Below are positions 27,006-38,149 of a stretch of DNA of 64,000 nt, piece by piece (within the stretch, counting starts at the first letter, position 1; each line of letters begins with the position of its first letter). The stretch spans positions 55,186 through 119,185 of the forward strand of contig ML986627.1 of NCBI GenBank assembly GCA_010094045.1, in the 5' to 3' direction. The notes beneath the pieces are model-generated. The model was given only the letters and a program-made list of their open reading frames with translations. It did no database searches and was not told where the DNA came from. Position numbers and translations under genes: made by a program. The stretch is from Lojkania enalia. Lineage: Eukaryota > Ascomycota > Dothideomycetes > Pleosporales.

Positions 27006-28857
27006 ACGTAATCTACTACTAAGTTATATATACTACCAAGTTATATACGCCCTACTAATTTCTCTATTACCCTATTATTTTTCGTAATATCTCTACAACT
27101 ACGCTTTATTATACGCTTATCTGAAGCCAATATTAATATAGTAATAGAAGCTATCGATTTGGGCTAATTTGGGTTAAATTAGTCTACTATAGACTCGTAT
27201 AACGTTAACGTAAAAACCCTCTTCAACCGTCGTAATAGAATCTCCTACTAGGCTGATTACACCCCTAATTATAAGAACCTTACCAATCTAGAGGAGAAGG
27301 CTATTATTAAACATATACTTAACGTAGATACGCGTAGATTTCAACTTAATCTCGATATATTGCGAGATATAGCTAATAAACTGCTTCTTAACCGCGGTTA
27401 GCAACGTGTTAGTAAAAATTGGCCTAACCGCTTCGTCTTATATATTCTAGAGCTTAAGTTATACGTTAATTAATAATACGACTACTAAAGAGCTCTAAAT
27501 AAAGATTCTAAGGTTATTTAGGGCTGGTTCCGCCTTATATATAATACTAAGGCTAAGTATAGCATCCTTAATAAAGATATATACAATTTTGATAAGACTA
27601 GCTTCTAAATAGGTAAAATTAGCCTAAGAATAGTTATTACTAGTACTAAGAAGTAACAAGCACCTAAATCTATTTAGCTAGGTAATACTAAGTAGGTAAT
27701 AGTAATTATAGTAGCAAATACGCGTAGCTAGCTAATTCTACTATTTATTATCCTTAAGGGAGCGTAATAATATAATACCTAGTACTAGTTAATTGTAGAT
27801 AGGCCTTAGTAGGTTCTATCTATTAGTAAGAAGAGCTGGACGTCTATTAAATACGGGTTTAAATAGCTTAAGTACTTTAATAAGTATACTAAAGCTAGTA
27901 CTACTAGCGTCTACTGATTACTTATTATAGATGGTTATAATAGCTATAATTCTATTAAATTTTATAATTATTATAAAGAACGTAATATTATTATACTTTA
28001 TATACCTCTATACTTATCGCACCTTTTACAGCTATTTAATATAGGCTGTTTTAGTCTATTAAAATATATATATAGTAAGGAGATTAAAAGCTTAATTTAG
28101 TACCGTATTAACTATATAACTAAAGAAAACTTCCTACCTATATTTAAAGCGGCCTTTAACAACGCTATTATAGATAAAAATATAGCTAGAGGCTTTAGAG
28201 GGACTAGATTAATCCTATTTAGTCTAGATTATGTTATTTTAAAGCTTAATATCTAAGCCTTATAAACTCCAATACTACCGCTCTTAGAACCTACTATATA
28301 GCAGTTATAAATACTATATAATCGCTTAGAGGTAGAGTACTAGATGTAATACGTATAATAGCGCGTAGAACGATATTAAGGTAGCTTACCAACATTAATA
28401 CTTAAAGGTCTTATAAGCCTTATAAAGGGTATTACATCTATAGCGCATAGATACTTAATTTTGGAAATCGAGAATAGAGAACTCCGGGCAGCAAATACAA
28501 TATTTATAAAGCGTAAAGAATATAAACGTAAGATAATTAAGGGCGTAAGTACTATCTCTATATTAGATAGACTATAATTAGTAATATAACAACAAGAAGG
28601 CCGTTAAAAGGGCCAAAATAGCCTAAATAGCTACGGCTAACTATACTAACTAAAACGCTACAGGCGCTATTAAGAGCTAGGCTACTATATTAAGACGTAT
28701 AAAATAGCTTTAGTCGAAATACTAAGTAATTAGAATTATATATATCTTTCTACGTAATTAATAGCTTTAATAGTTATTAAAATATCCTGCTTTAAAATTG
28801 GTCTATAATAGAGCGCATGTAACTCGGTAGTATATATAACTCGGTAGTAGATTACGT
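27006..28857 (+). mobile_element. Family III Fot1-like DNA transposon (RIPed)
   Basis: This 1852-bp element has TIRs ACGTAATCTACTAC... carrying a doubled ACTACCGAGTTA motif, with TA duplications at 27,004-27,005 and 28,858-28,859. The empty site is visible in H2 near 23,100. The forward frame about 27,930-28,260 retains an unusually readable Fot1/pogo DDE segment: L-L-I-I-D-G-Y-N-S-Y, then P-L-Y-L-S-H-L-L-Q and a C-F-S-L-L-K run, followed by about 60 residues with few stops. It shows more surviving CpA/TpG than its surroundings in places, but is still inactive. Confidence 0.92.
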
Positions 28858-31676
28858 TAGTTATTACGAATAAGATATAGAAAACTTAAAAGTAGCTTAA
28901 ACTAACAACTAGTTAAGAGTCCTATTTAGACTATATTAACTTTACCCCCGAATTAATACTAAATTAGTCTAGTTCTATATTATTTAAATAATAACTTAAG
29001 TAGCTATATTAAATATTATTAAAGGTTAAGAGTAGGTTATATTACTAGACTCTCTAGAGTTAATTAATATATTACTATAGGAAAATCGAGCCTCCTTTAT
29101 ATAAGAACGTATACTTTTACCCTATAAGTATTAGATAGAGAATAGACTATTCTTCTATAATAATTACTTATCTAGTCTATTAGATTTAGGCCTTTATATA
29201 TAATTTATATAAGAAGCTTATAACTAAGTATTCTCTACACACCTAAATACTACTAAAACCTATTAGTTACTATCTTAAAAGTACTACTAGAAGAGTATAG
29301 AAGCTACTTATAAACGATATATACGGAATTATATTCTATACTATAAAGCTTATCTAATATAAACTTAAACCTTAGGTTTTATCTACTTATTTCCTATACT
29401 AAATTAACTAATATAGTACCTATATATTAACTTTAAGAATTTTCCTATAGATAAGTCTAAATATAATTAGATTATAGTAGTAATTAATTACCTATTTAAA
29501 TAAACTATATCTATTTCTTACTATTATATAATTAACATATAGAAAATAGCCGAATTATTTATTTAATAGATATACTACTTTAGTTATATACCTAAAACTA
29601 TTATTTTAGATTAAAGATCTTAGTTTATATTTAGTTTCTAGTTTAAATTCTACTATATCTTAAATATAAAGATTAAACTATCTACTACTTATTATAAAAA
29701 AACTTATAGATAAATAGAGATTATAAATAAGTATATTAATTAGAAACTGCGTTCTTTTATATCCTTCTACTAGAATAACTAGAGTTCTCTATTACTTATA
29801 ATCGACTAAATATAAGCAACTCTTCTTTATATAACTATTAGAATATCTCTGTATTAGATCTTATATAAATTTAAGCCCTATTAAAGTTAGAATTAGAAAT
29901 ATTCTATTAATTCTATTACTATAATAGATAAATTAAATTATAAAAATACTTTAACTTTAGGAACTTATATATATATAGTCTAGGAAATTATAAAAGCTAA
30001 TATTAAGAAGGCTTAGGATTATATATAATCTATTATTAACTATTATTAGTAACTAATTAATTAGTAGATTAGTAATATAGTCTATTTAAATACTAAGAAT
30101 CTTATAGTCTAGAGATTAAGCTAAAAGCTATCCGATTAATAGAAAAGCTCTTTTAAAGTACTAGAGTAGATTAGAAACTTATACTACTTATAGCTACCTC
30201 TAGAATTAAGTATATATAATATTTTCGCACTAAACCTATTATATAAAAACCTCTAAAATCTTCTATCTAGATAAGAAGCTCTAAAACCACCTACTATTAC
30301 TATTAATAGGGTAGAAGAGTAGAAGGTTAAAGAAATACTAGCTAGTAAATTATATTATAAGACTCTTAAATACTATATAAAATAAGTAGAATATAATTCT
30401 AACCTAATCTAGTATAAAGTTTTAAACTTTATAGGTTTACTTTATAAGCTAAGAGTTTTTTATAATAAGTATCTAAATTATTTAGAACCTTTAAAAGCTC
30501 TAACTAAATAGATTAAAATATATAAGAATAGTATAGAAAATATAGATTATCTAGTAGACGATAATATATAAAAGTTAAGTAGTAGATTTTAAAAACTAAA
30601 GTATAGGCCCGAAATTACTCTTCTATAAAATCTAGAGGGTCTAATAGTAGGCTATTAGATACCTTTCTAGTCTTCTCCTTTTCTATTCTTCTTCTTCTTT
30701 CTTCCCTCTAGACTTCTCTTAAACCTCTTCTATTTTATCTTTAGCCGCCTGAGAGTACTATAATATTAGCTTAAAGGCTAGATACTAAAGTTTCTAAAGT
30801 TAAAACCTAATAAAATAATTTAGTACTCTAGTAGAATAAAGCTACCTAGATACTAATTAGAAGAAGGCTATCTTTCTAACTTTTTACAATCTAGGCTATA
30901 AATACTAGACTATAAATAGATTCTAAAATAGCCTTAAAACCTATCTTTTTATTCTTCTTATCTCTTATATATTAGACTACTACTTATAGTTTAAAATAGC
31001 CTTAGAGAACTAGAAACTCCTCCTTATAGTATAAGGGGATCTATAAGTATATTAGTAGTAAGTATTTTACTAGTATTAGATATAATTTATATAGAGTTAT
31101 ACTTTTTATTTTATAAGATATAATACTTATATTTTTTTAATCTTAAGAACTAAAAGGTAAATATTATATACTACCTATAGGTAAACACGCGTATAATCTA
31201 AAGGTAGATAATTTAAAAAGCTTCTAAAAAAGTTTTAAAAGACGGGTAGAGTAGTATATTAATTAATTTTATTTTATAAGGTATTAATAATACTTTAATA
31301 ATTAATAGTTCTAGAAACGTATAATAATATATATAGAGCAGAAGTTATTATTTAGTTAAGAAAGTTTAGTTAATAGTAACCTAGTAATATACTAAGACTA
31401 GTAAACGCTTATTACTATACGCGACGAAATTATAATATTAATAAACTATTATAATAGTAGTTACTAGCTAATATATAGGTTAATTATACTTACTATAAAA
31501 ACCTTACTTAATATTATATTAATAAATATATCTTTATAGATAATTATACGTATTAATTTTTACTAGTAAATATCTTTTTAAAGAAATTTCTTTATACTAG
31601 AATCTATTTATAATAGCTCTAATTCCCTCCCAAACTAGTGTAGATAGGGACTATTAGCTTAAGAGGAGGGGGGTAG

Positions 31677-31955
31677 TATAATAATACAAAGAAATTGTTC
31701 TACGAAAAGCTTTATATATAACCTTATCCTAAAGCTTTTCGCTTATCTTATTCTACCCCCGGTTCCACCCCTTTTCCTATCCGTATATAGTTATATACTC
31801 CCTTATAAGTAGCTTAGTAGTTTTTCTATATCCTTTCGTACAAGGCCTATAGGTGTTAATAGAATTCCTAGGTCCCTAATCCCCCACGCACTCTTATATG
31901 CCTCTAAGTAGATTCGTACTGTATTCGGACCTATTATCTTGCCTGCGCTGTTACA
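31677..31955 (+). repeat. H1 3' LTR
   Basis: This 279-bp LTR is homologous to the H2 LTRs, with about 19 bp extra near 31,710-31,740. It follows a G-rich polypurine tract and ends in GCTGTTACA. It keeps more CpA/TpG than the H2 LTRs, so RIP is weaker here. Confidence 0.88.
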
Positions 31956-32085
31956 GTAATAATAGTATTATATAAAATAATAGCTCTACTTATAGTTAGT
32001 ATTATATAACTAGAGGATTAGGGGTAGAGAACTAGCTAAGCTAATAGTAAAGTATTTAAGACTATAAGCTTATTATATAAAAACT
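31956..32085. other. AT-rich flank
   Basis: This is 130 bp of AT-rich sequence between the H1 LTR and the CTA array. No gene or repeat was identified. Confidence 0.6.
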
Positions 32086-32180
<95 letters not shown>

Positions 32181-32190
32181 NNNNNNNNNN

Positions 32191-32285
<95 letters not shown>

Positions 32286-32286
32286 G
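32086..32286 (+). repeat. (CTA)n trinucleotide array with assembly gap
   Basis: A near-perfect TAC/CTA repeat fills the interval and is broken by ten Ns at 32,181-32,190, so the true length is unknown. It ends in CTACTG. The same CTACTG phrase resumes after the solo LTR (32,570-32,581), so the LTR was inserted into the edge of the array. Confidence 0.97.
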
Positions 32287-32569
32287 TGTCACGGACGCTC
32301 ACGTGCAGTTGGTCAATCGCACTTCAGGCAGTCAACTCTATTGCTACGTACTACGTGTGAATATCAAGATGTTGCGTGAAGAACAGAGATATCTACATTG
32401 TGTAGGTTTTTATAGGGGCTAGGTCTGTGCTGCTGCACGGGCTAGCCGGGTCGGCGAAACCTACCTCCATCGTAGTCATGACAAGTTGGTTACGTTCCAG
32501 CTAGCAGCTGGTTCGGGTATTGTGGTAGGGGTAGTATAGGTGCAGAGGTGTCGCGGCGTTAGCGTGACA
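32287..32569 (-). mobile_element. Solo LTR of element A family, not RIPed
   Basis: This 283-bp sequence is the reverse complement of the element A LTR, with perfect 7-bp ends TGTCACG...CGTGACA and a 5-bp target duplication TACTG on both sides (32,282-32,286 and 32,570-32,574). It retains normal CpA and TpG content, unlike the A LTRs at 9954 and 15,610. It lacks their 20-bp internal tandem duplication. No internal retroelement sequence is attached, so it is a product of LTR-LTR recombination. Confidence 0.93.
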
Positions 32570-33496
32570 TACTGCTACTGCTAGAGGAGAGAGGGAGAAG
32601 AGCCGGCGGCGTAGTTTACTATCGTTATTATACAAACGATAGTTGCGACTAAATTACGTAAAATATATATTCACACTTAAAGCTTTATATTTTATCGTTT
32701 AAATGTATTATAATTTGATTTAGCATGTAAAATTACATAATATTCATTGATCTAATGCTCGGTAAAGGCCGGGGTTTAGTTTTGTCCCTCCATCGGCTAA
32801 TCGTCCCCCGTAGGCTAGTAGTCCCGTTCCGACAAGCTCTTAAGCTCGAGCTCTTCTTTCAGCTCCTTATCTCAGTGTAGCTGAAATAGAGCCGACCTAT
32901 CCTATCAACTGCATCCCGACATGTGAAACCCGAGCTCGTCCTCACACCAGCTAAGAATGAGCTAGATTGAGTCGATTTCTAATTCTAGATTCTAGCGAGT
33001 TAATTTCCGGCTGGTCAGGATTCATTGGTCAACCTGTCTCAAGTAATTTCGCGGATTCCTTTGGTTTGTGTTTTGATCCATGCATGGAGGGAAATTAGGC
33101 TGCCGCTCTATTGCGTATTCTGGTCCCTAAAATAATACGCTTCACATGCAGAGACGGACAAGAAGAAAATTTTTTTTGAAAAAATTATTTTAAGACCGCA
33201 CGCCACAATTCGCACCACTTAGTGAAATTGGTTTATTTAAATGTTTCGACGATTCGTGGAGAATTATAGGATGCTGAGTAGCGTCGTCCCCGACCCCAAA
33301 TACCTCAAATCTGCTCATGCCCTGAAAAACTATAGTCAAAGGAGGCATTCGCAATCGCACTCAACACTTCAAACTCTTTAATCTGAATAATCTAGTTTCG
33401 TGGGCCATTGAATCTTTATTAGCATATTATTAGTATTCCAATTCTCGATCGTGATCGCACCAACCTATACCGAGGGTGCTAATACAAATTACTACC
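32570..33496. other. Intergenic region at the repeat/gene boundary
   Basis: No gene is seen here. It contains a 9-bp-stem hairpin at 32,618-32,643 (ACTATCGTT/AACGATAGT) just past the solo LTR, an AT-rich segment to about 32,760, then normal-composition DNA. The last part is the presumed promoter of the copper transporter. Confidence 0.6.
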
Positions 33497-34201
33497 ATGC
33501 CAATACCTTCCCACCCGATGAGCATATCGTCGCCAACAACCCCGTTATATGAATATGTTGCCACTTCGATGAGTTCGGCGCCCAACATGGTCTCTACGTT
33601 TTCGATAAACACGCGTGTTACACTTTTCTTTGCCGAATGGAAAACGACGACTCCAGCAACCTATACACTAGCAATTGTCTTCTTATTCGGTCTAGGACTG
33701 TTTAATCGCTTCCTTGGAGCTGTGAAAAGTCAACTTGATAGAAGATGGAGTGAAAGAACCCATAATGTGGAAAGTGGCACAATAGACAGCTTGAATAGAT
33801 CCAATTCTATGATTCGAAGGATTGGAGGATGGCTGCCATCTATACGGGGACAAACGGGTCTACGATATGATGAGGAGCAGGAGAAGGATCCACTAACTCC
33901 AGTTCCTGCGGCAAATGACCTCGTTAGTAGGGAGCTTCCGCAGAATAGGAAACGTGGTTTCTGTGTTCCGAACGCGCCATGGAGTCTGAAGAGAGATGGA
34001 GGAAGGGGAGTGCTGGAATTCGTGAGGGTTTTGATTGGGTACATACTGTATATTCTCTTGATTGAAGGGATCAAGGTATAATGAGTGCTGACGTTTAGTA
34101 GAATGTTGGCGGTTATGACTTACAATGTGGGCTTCTTATTTGCAGTAACTGGAAGCGTTTTGTTGGGAGAGATGGTGTTTGGGAGATATACGCAACATTA
34201 G
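33497..34201 (+). CDS. Ctr-family copper transporter
   Basis: A predicted 216-residue membrane protein for high-affinity Cu(I) uptake. Exons are 33,497-34,047 and 34,102-34,201; the 54-nt intron has a GCTGAC branch site and joins GYIL to MLAVMTYNVG. The N terminus has spaced methionines (MPIPSHPM, MSSAPNM) as in Ctr ectodomains. It is followed by the family's F-S/W signature around STFSINTRVTLFF..W, a first membrane segment (AIVFLFGLGLFNRFL) and an R-rich cytosolic loop of about 100 residues. A second membrane segment carries the M-x3-M copper motif (MLAVM), and a third is glycine-rich. The start is the first ATG in frame. It is the first gene beside the RIPed block, and no lesions were seen. 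Whether it acts at the plasma or vacuolar membrane cannot be told. Confidence 0.85.
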
Positions 34202-35344
34202 AATAAATAACAAGAAAGTGGATGCCATGAGTAAGGTGCTTATGGTAGGCGTTTGTCTATTGCATAGAGTTCATGACATAGCCGTAACTGCCAAATACTG
34301 ATCTCTATCGATCAGTAGTCTCATCCTCCTAGACACAACAGCTAACTAAATTTGTTGCCGAAACTCGGTAAATTTATGGGTTTTGTAGCATCTACATCTG
34401 TTTTAAAGGTACTCAATATTATACAGTTAGTTCTATGTAATATTTAGGGCAGGAAGCTCTGAAAGGAGCCGCGTTTACACTTCATAGACCTTCGTAGCAT
34501 TCCTATGCTAGCTGTAGAGTATAAGGCGACTCAGTATAAAGACTAATATATGCTTCTAGATTCTAGAGATTCTACGCCGATATCAAGTGGCGTAATTATA
34601 GGAGAGTTGAGGAGCACCTAATCTCCCTTAATTTAGATGTTGAATAAATAGGTGACTACCAATTCTATTTGGACTTAGTATCTAGAAGACGATATCCTAG
34701 TTTGACGATAATGCCTTTAGAAAAATAACACCAGAGACAGTTCAAGCTTAATATATCCCCTTTGCGGCCATTTTCACTTGTCTTCTTATGGCCCTAGAGA
34801 AGCCGAAATGAGGTAGTCCATCAGTTGAACAACTTTGGGTCTCGAAGCGTGCAATTGGCGAGTCAAATGCTTGATATGCATTGGGAAAGGGTTGACAACT
34901 TCCCTTTAAAGTTTCATTAGGTAACGTACAGACTGGATATAATTTTCATTCAATCTTTGCACGTCGGATGAAAAATATGCCAGATCAATTGTCCTCAATC
35001 TGCCAAGCTTTTGGTGGCGTCAAAATGGGGCACTGCACCACTGTTTTACAAGTGTGCGTACCCTAACGTACTATCAGCATCTTGTATTATAAATGCCTTA
35101 CACATCTCCGAATATGTGATTTCGGCCATTTTTTAGAACAGCTTCTGACGATAGGCTGAACTCCAGCGAAAGTGGAAGATGATATCGGATGCAAGGGATT
35201 ATGTAACTGTTGTCGCTTGAAAAAGTGATCCTATTCAACTAAATAAGACCGCGAAGAACGCTGAGGAAATGTGGTATAGAAGTACCTGCCCCAGATGATG
35301 AGCAATTCCTTGTATGATTCGTTGAAAAGCTTGATGATTTGAAA
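34202..35344. other. Intergenic, no gene recognised
   Basis: Only short shadow frames occur in this 1.1-kb stretch. It ends at the solo-LTR-like insertion. No RNA gene or conserved motif was recognised. Confidence 0.5.
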
Positions 35345-35547
35345 TGTCATGGGGATTTTTGGCTAGTATGCCGAGCTGTATCAGATATCGACGTACGATA
35401 TCACGGTCGATATCACGCCGGATCTCACGCTGGATATCAGCTGATATACCCTTTTTCATGTACATAAATATGGCCCGCTGGCCATCTTCAATCAACCAGT
35501 TCAGCTCCTCATCTCCCTCCCTGAGACAAGATTCGCCTCTCACCACA
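35345..35547 (-). mobile_element. Solo-LTR-like insertion, copy 1 (203 bp)
   Basis: The element has TG...CA ends (minus strand TGTGGTG...CATGACA) and a perfect 5-bp target duplication, TGAAA on the plus strand, at 35,340-35,344 and 35,548-35,552. A second copy in opposite orientation lies at 46,823-47,013. The middle carries repeated GATATC/GATATCACG units. Size, ends and 5-bp duplication fit a solo LTR of an unnamed retroelement. It happens to create an open frame on each strand, but neither resembles a protein I know. Confidence 0.72.
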
Positions 35548-36426
35548 TGAAACAGTGAGGTGTTTCACTCCTAGCTCTTTGCCACCAGCCGTCATGAAGA
35601 GGCTTAGGCATCACTGCGCTAAGTGTAGCCTTATGGGAAGCGCCATCCAAGAGACTCATGTGTGAGAATAGCTCGTCGAAGCAGCTATGAGCTGCTATTG
35701 TCTCCATTTGCCAAGATCGAGGGAGATCTTATCTTCGCCTTGTTTAGTGCGTAGCTTTTTGAATTCGAGAATGTGCGCTGTTTTTGCGTACTTCATGATA
35801 TCAACTATTCAATGAGGGATTGACAAAGGACCTTCCCTTGTATTCCATTCCCGCAAGGTCTCTATTTCCTTACTAGAACAAACATGGGAAGAACACAGTT
35901 CGGCTGACGAGAACGTTGAGCAGGGATCAATTCAATAGCCGAGTTTCCGACGCTTAGGGCTGCTGTTGATTGCGAACCACTTCTCTTGTAAAATGGTGAA
36001 GCTCGGAAATAACTTGATCATGCAACCGGCGTTTCGTACTCGAAGGCTCCTATGCCCCCTCAAATACATCTTGGTATTACACCGAATGAAAGCATTTTGG
36101 TCACTATTTTACGCTATAGGTTATAATCTCTAAGGAATTCTGTTAAGAGAGCTAGATGAGACGTAATAGAGTGAAAATACTCAAACTGCCAAGCTTTCAC
36201 TTGCGTGGATACCCGCCCTCCTGTTCTGAGAAAAGTGTTTCCGGCCTAGGGAGGAGCAAACCTGCGCTGGGTCTTCTCAATGGAGTAGGAGAGCTGATGA
36301 TTCCATGCCAAGACGCCAGCGATCGTATCGATACTGGACCTCGGCGATCGAATTGACCATCGGTTCATATCTCACTTCCTCCCCGAAATACCTTGGTAAG
36401 GACCGTAGATCCTGCATTCTGTCACG
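35548..36426. other. Intergenic upstream of the aldehyde dehydrogenase
   Basis: No supportable gene was found. Short frames only; the last few hundred bases are the presumed promoter of the dehydrogenase. Confidence 0.5.
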
Positions 36427-38149
36427 ATGACCGTCGAAATTTACAAGCTATGGATTGGTGGCATAGAACGGGATGGGAGAGCCCAACAGTCAGTCAGAAT
36501 GTCCACTAATTCTACGTTTAACGCCTGCTGAAATTTAACGCCCGCATGTCAAGATTACCGATCGAGGACCCGGCAACAGGAGAGATTATTGCGCACTGCC
36601 ATGCTGCATCTGCTGAAGATGTGGATGAAGTAGTTCAGCAGGCTCACAAGGCCTTCAAATCTGGGGTCTGGTCAAAGGCACCACGCCATGCGCGCGCCGA
36701 CGTGCTCGACAAGATCGCCGAAATCCTGATAGCAAATCTCCCCCGCCTAATTGAGCTCGAAGTCCAACAAACTGGGCGAGCTATCCGTGAGATGAACGCG
36801 CAGGTGCCGACCTTGGTGAAATGGTTTAAATACTATGCCGCGCTTATCCGGACCGAGGAGCGTGCTGTTCTTCCGACAACCGGGAAGCTTCATAACTGGA
36901 TCGATAGGAAAGCATTAGGTGTTGTTGTGCAAATAACGCCCTTTAACCATCCGCTTCTAATCGCTGTGAAGAAAATTGCTCCTGCCCTTGCTGCAGGGAA
37001 CTCAATCGTCCTGAAACCCTCTGAACTGACGCCTTTAACCTCTATACAGCTGGGCAAGCTACTGAAAGAAGCCGGGCTTCCGGATGGTGTATTTTCTGTC
37101 ATTCCTGGTGATGGTGCTATAACTGGAAAGGCTTTGGTTGAGCATCCCCTCGTTGTAAAGGTCGATATAACAGGCGGCACGCCTGCTGGTAGAAACATCG
37201 GCGCAATTGCGGGAAGAAATCTGGCACATTTTACTGCTGAGTTGGGTGGGAAAGCACCACTAATTGTCTTCGAACAAGCCCATATCGACCTAGCCGTCAA
37301 TGGAATCGCATTTGGTTCATTCATAGCCTCCGGTCAGACATGTGTTGCGGCTACCCGCATCATTGTCCAGAACAGCATTCTGGACCAAGTTGTAAAGAAG
37401 TTGAAAAATGTGGCTAAATCAATCGAACGTAGGATGGGCTCGCCCAAGAATGTCGCATCTATGATGGGCCCTCTCATCTCGGCAAAACAGCTTCTGAACG
37501 TCCGAATGCTGGTAGACGATGCAGTAGCTTCTGGCATCAAAGTGGTCTATGGTGGCGAAAAGATGAACGGAAAGTCAGATTTGGACGGAACCGACTTCTC
37601 TCAGGGTTATTTCTATCCTCCCACAGTCCTGGTGGATGGGCCAACGAGAAGAATCATTGATACTAGAATATGGAAGGAAGAGGCATTTGGTCCTGTCATT
37701 GTGGTTGTTGGGTTCGACCTAGAAGAAGAGGCTCTACAGCTCGCAAATGATAGCGACTTTGGCCTTGGTTCTGCTGTCTGGACGCAAGACTTGTCTCAAG
37801 CATTTAGAGTTTCGGAAGGGATCGAATCCGGCATCTGTTGGGGTAAGCTCAGCGCATTCATATATGGAATATTTTATTTGATACGAACGTGAGATTTGTA
37901 GTAAACACGCATCATCGCAATGACCCAAGCAGTCCGTGGGGTGGCGTTAAGAGCTCCGGTGTAGGAAGCGAAAACGGGGTCGGTATGTATCGCTCAATCC
38001 CTCTGGGAATGTCACTCACACTCGTGATAGATGCGTATCATGCATATACTACGACGAAGAGTACCATCATAAATTATGCGCCGGCCGAGGAAAGTCTAGC
38101 TAGTGATAACTGGTTTAGGGAGGGCACAGGCGAAGTGAGATATGGTTAG
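36427..38149 (+). CDS. NAD(P)-dependent aldehyde dehydrogenase
   Basis: A predicted 516-residue ALDH-superfamily enzyme oxidising an aldehyde to its acid. Exons: 36,427-36,488, 36,554-37,842, 37,902-37,982, 38,031-38,149; introns are 65, 59 and 48 nt. The first exon supplies the family N terminus (MTVEIYKLWIGG...), joining in phase to LPIEDPATGE. Key residues are present: TPFNHP (Asn152), LKPSE (Lys175), ELGGKAP (general-base Glu250) and SGQTCVA (nucleophile Cys284), then a C-terminal WGGVKSSGVG and AYHAYTTTKS. The third intron has no stop and is a multiple of three, so it could be mistaken for coding; removing it restores ENGVDAYHAY. The substrate is unknown; the C-terminal pattern resembles fungal salicylaldehyde/vanillin/betaine-type ALDHs, which is inference. 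The gene appears intact. Confidence 0.92.

Larger units (their letters stand above)
535..31955 (+). mobile_element. H1: ancient Ty3/Gypsy chromovirus split by four insertions
   Basis: A single retroelement can be reassembled from five pieces: about 535-924, 9719-9953, 15,918-17,872, 26,182-27,005 and 28,860-31,955. Each junction sits at a target-site duplication of the inserted element, and the joined order matches H2 (18,545-26,176 without its own insertion). The sum of the pieces is about 6.5 kb, within about 5 bp of H2 once a 19-bp LTR length difference is allowed for. The 3' part carries an integrase-like region and a chromodomain-like tail (near 30,300-30,500), a G-rich polypurine tract just before 31,677, and the 3' LTR. 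The 5' LTR is not seen. All frames are destroyed by C-to-T and G-to-A transitions typical of RIP. Confidence 0.85.

Noticed and set aside
1..32285. Centromere or telomere identity for the AT-rich block
   Set aside because: No telomere repeats are visible, and AT-richness is explained by RIPed transposons; centromere status cannot be judged from sequence alone.
32036..32302. 88-codon minus-strand frame of polyvaline/polyserine across the CTA array
   Set aside because: It is a translation of the microsatellite and the N gap, not a gene.
35235..35550. Overlapping frames on both strands with Arg/Asp/Ile-rich repeats, also seen near 46.8 kb
   Set aside because: The homology between copies ends exactly at TG...CA termini with a target duplication, so the frames are by-products of a repeat element.
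36890..37324. 144-codon minus-strand frame
   Set aside because: It is a shadow of the aldehyde dehydrogenase exon, whose catalytic motifs are on the plus strand.
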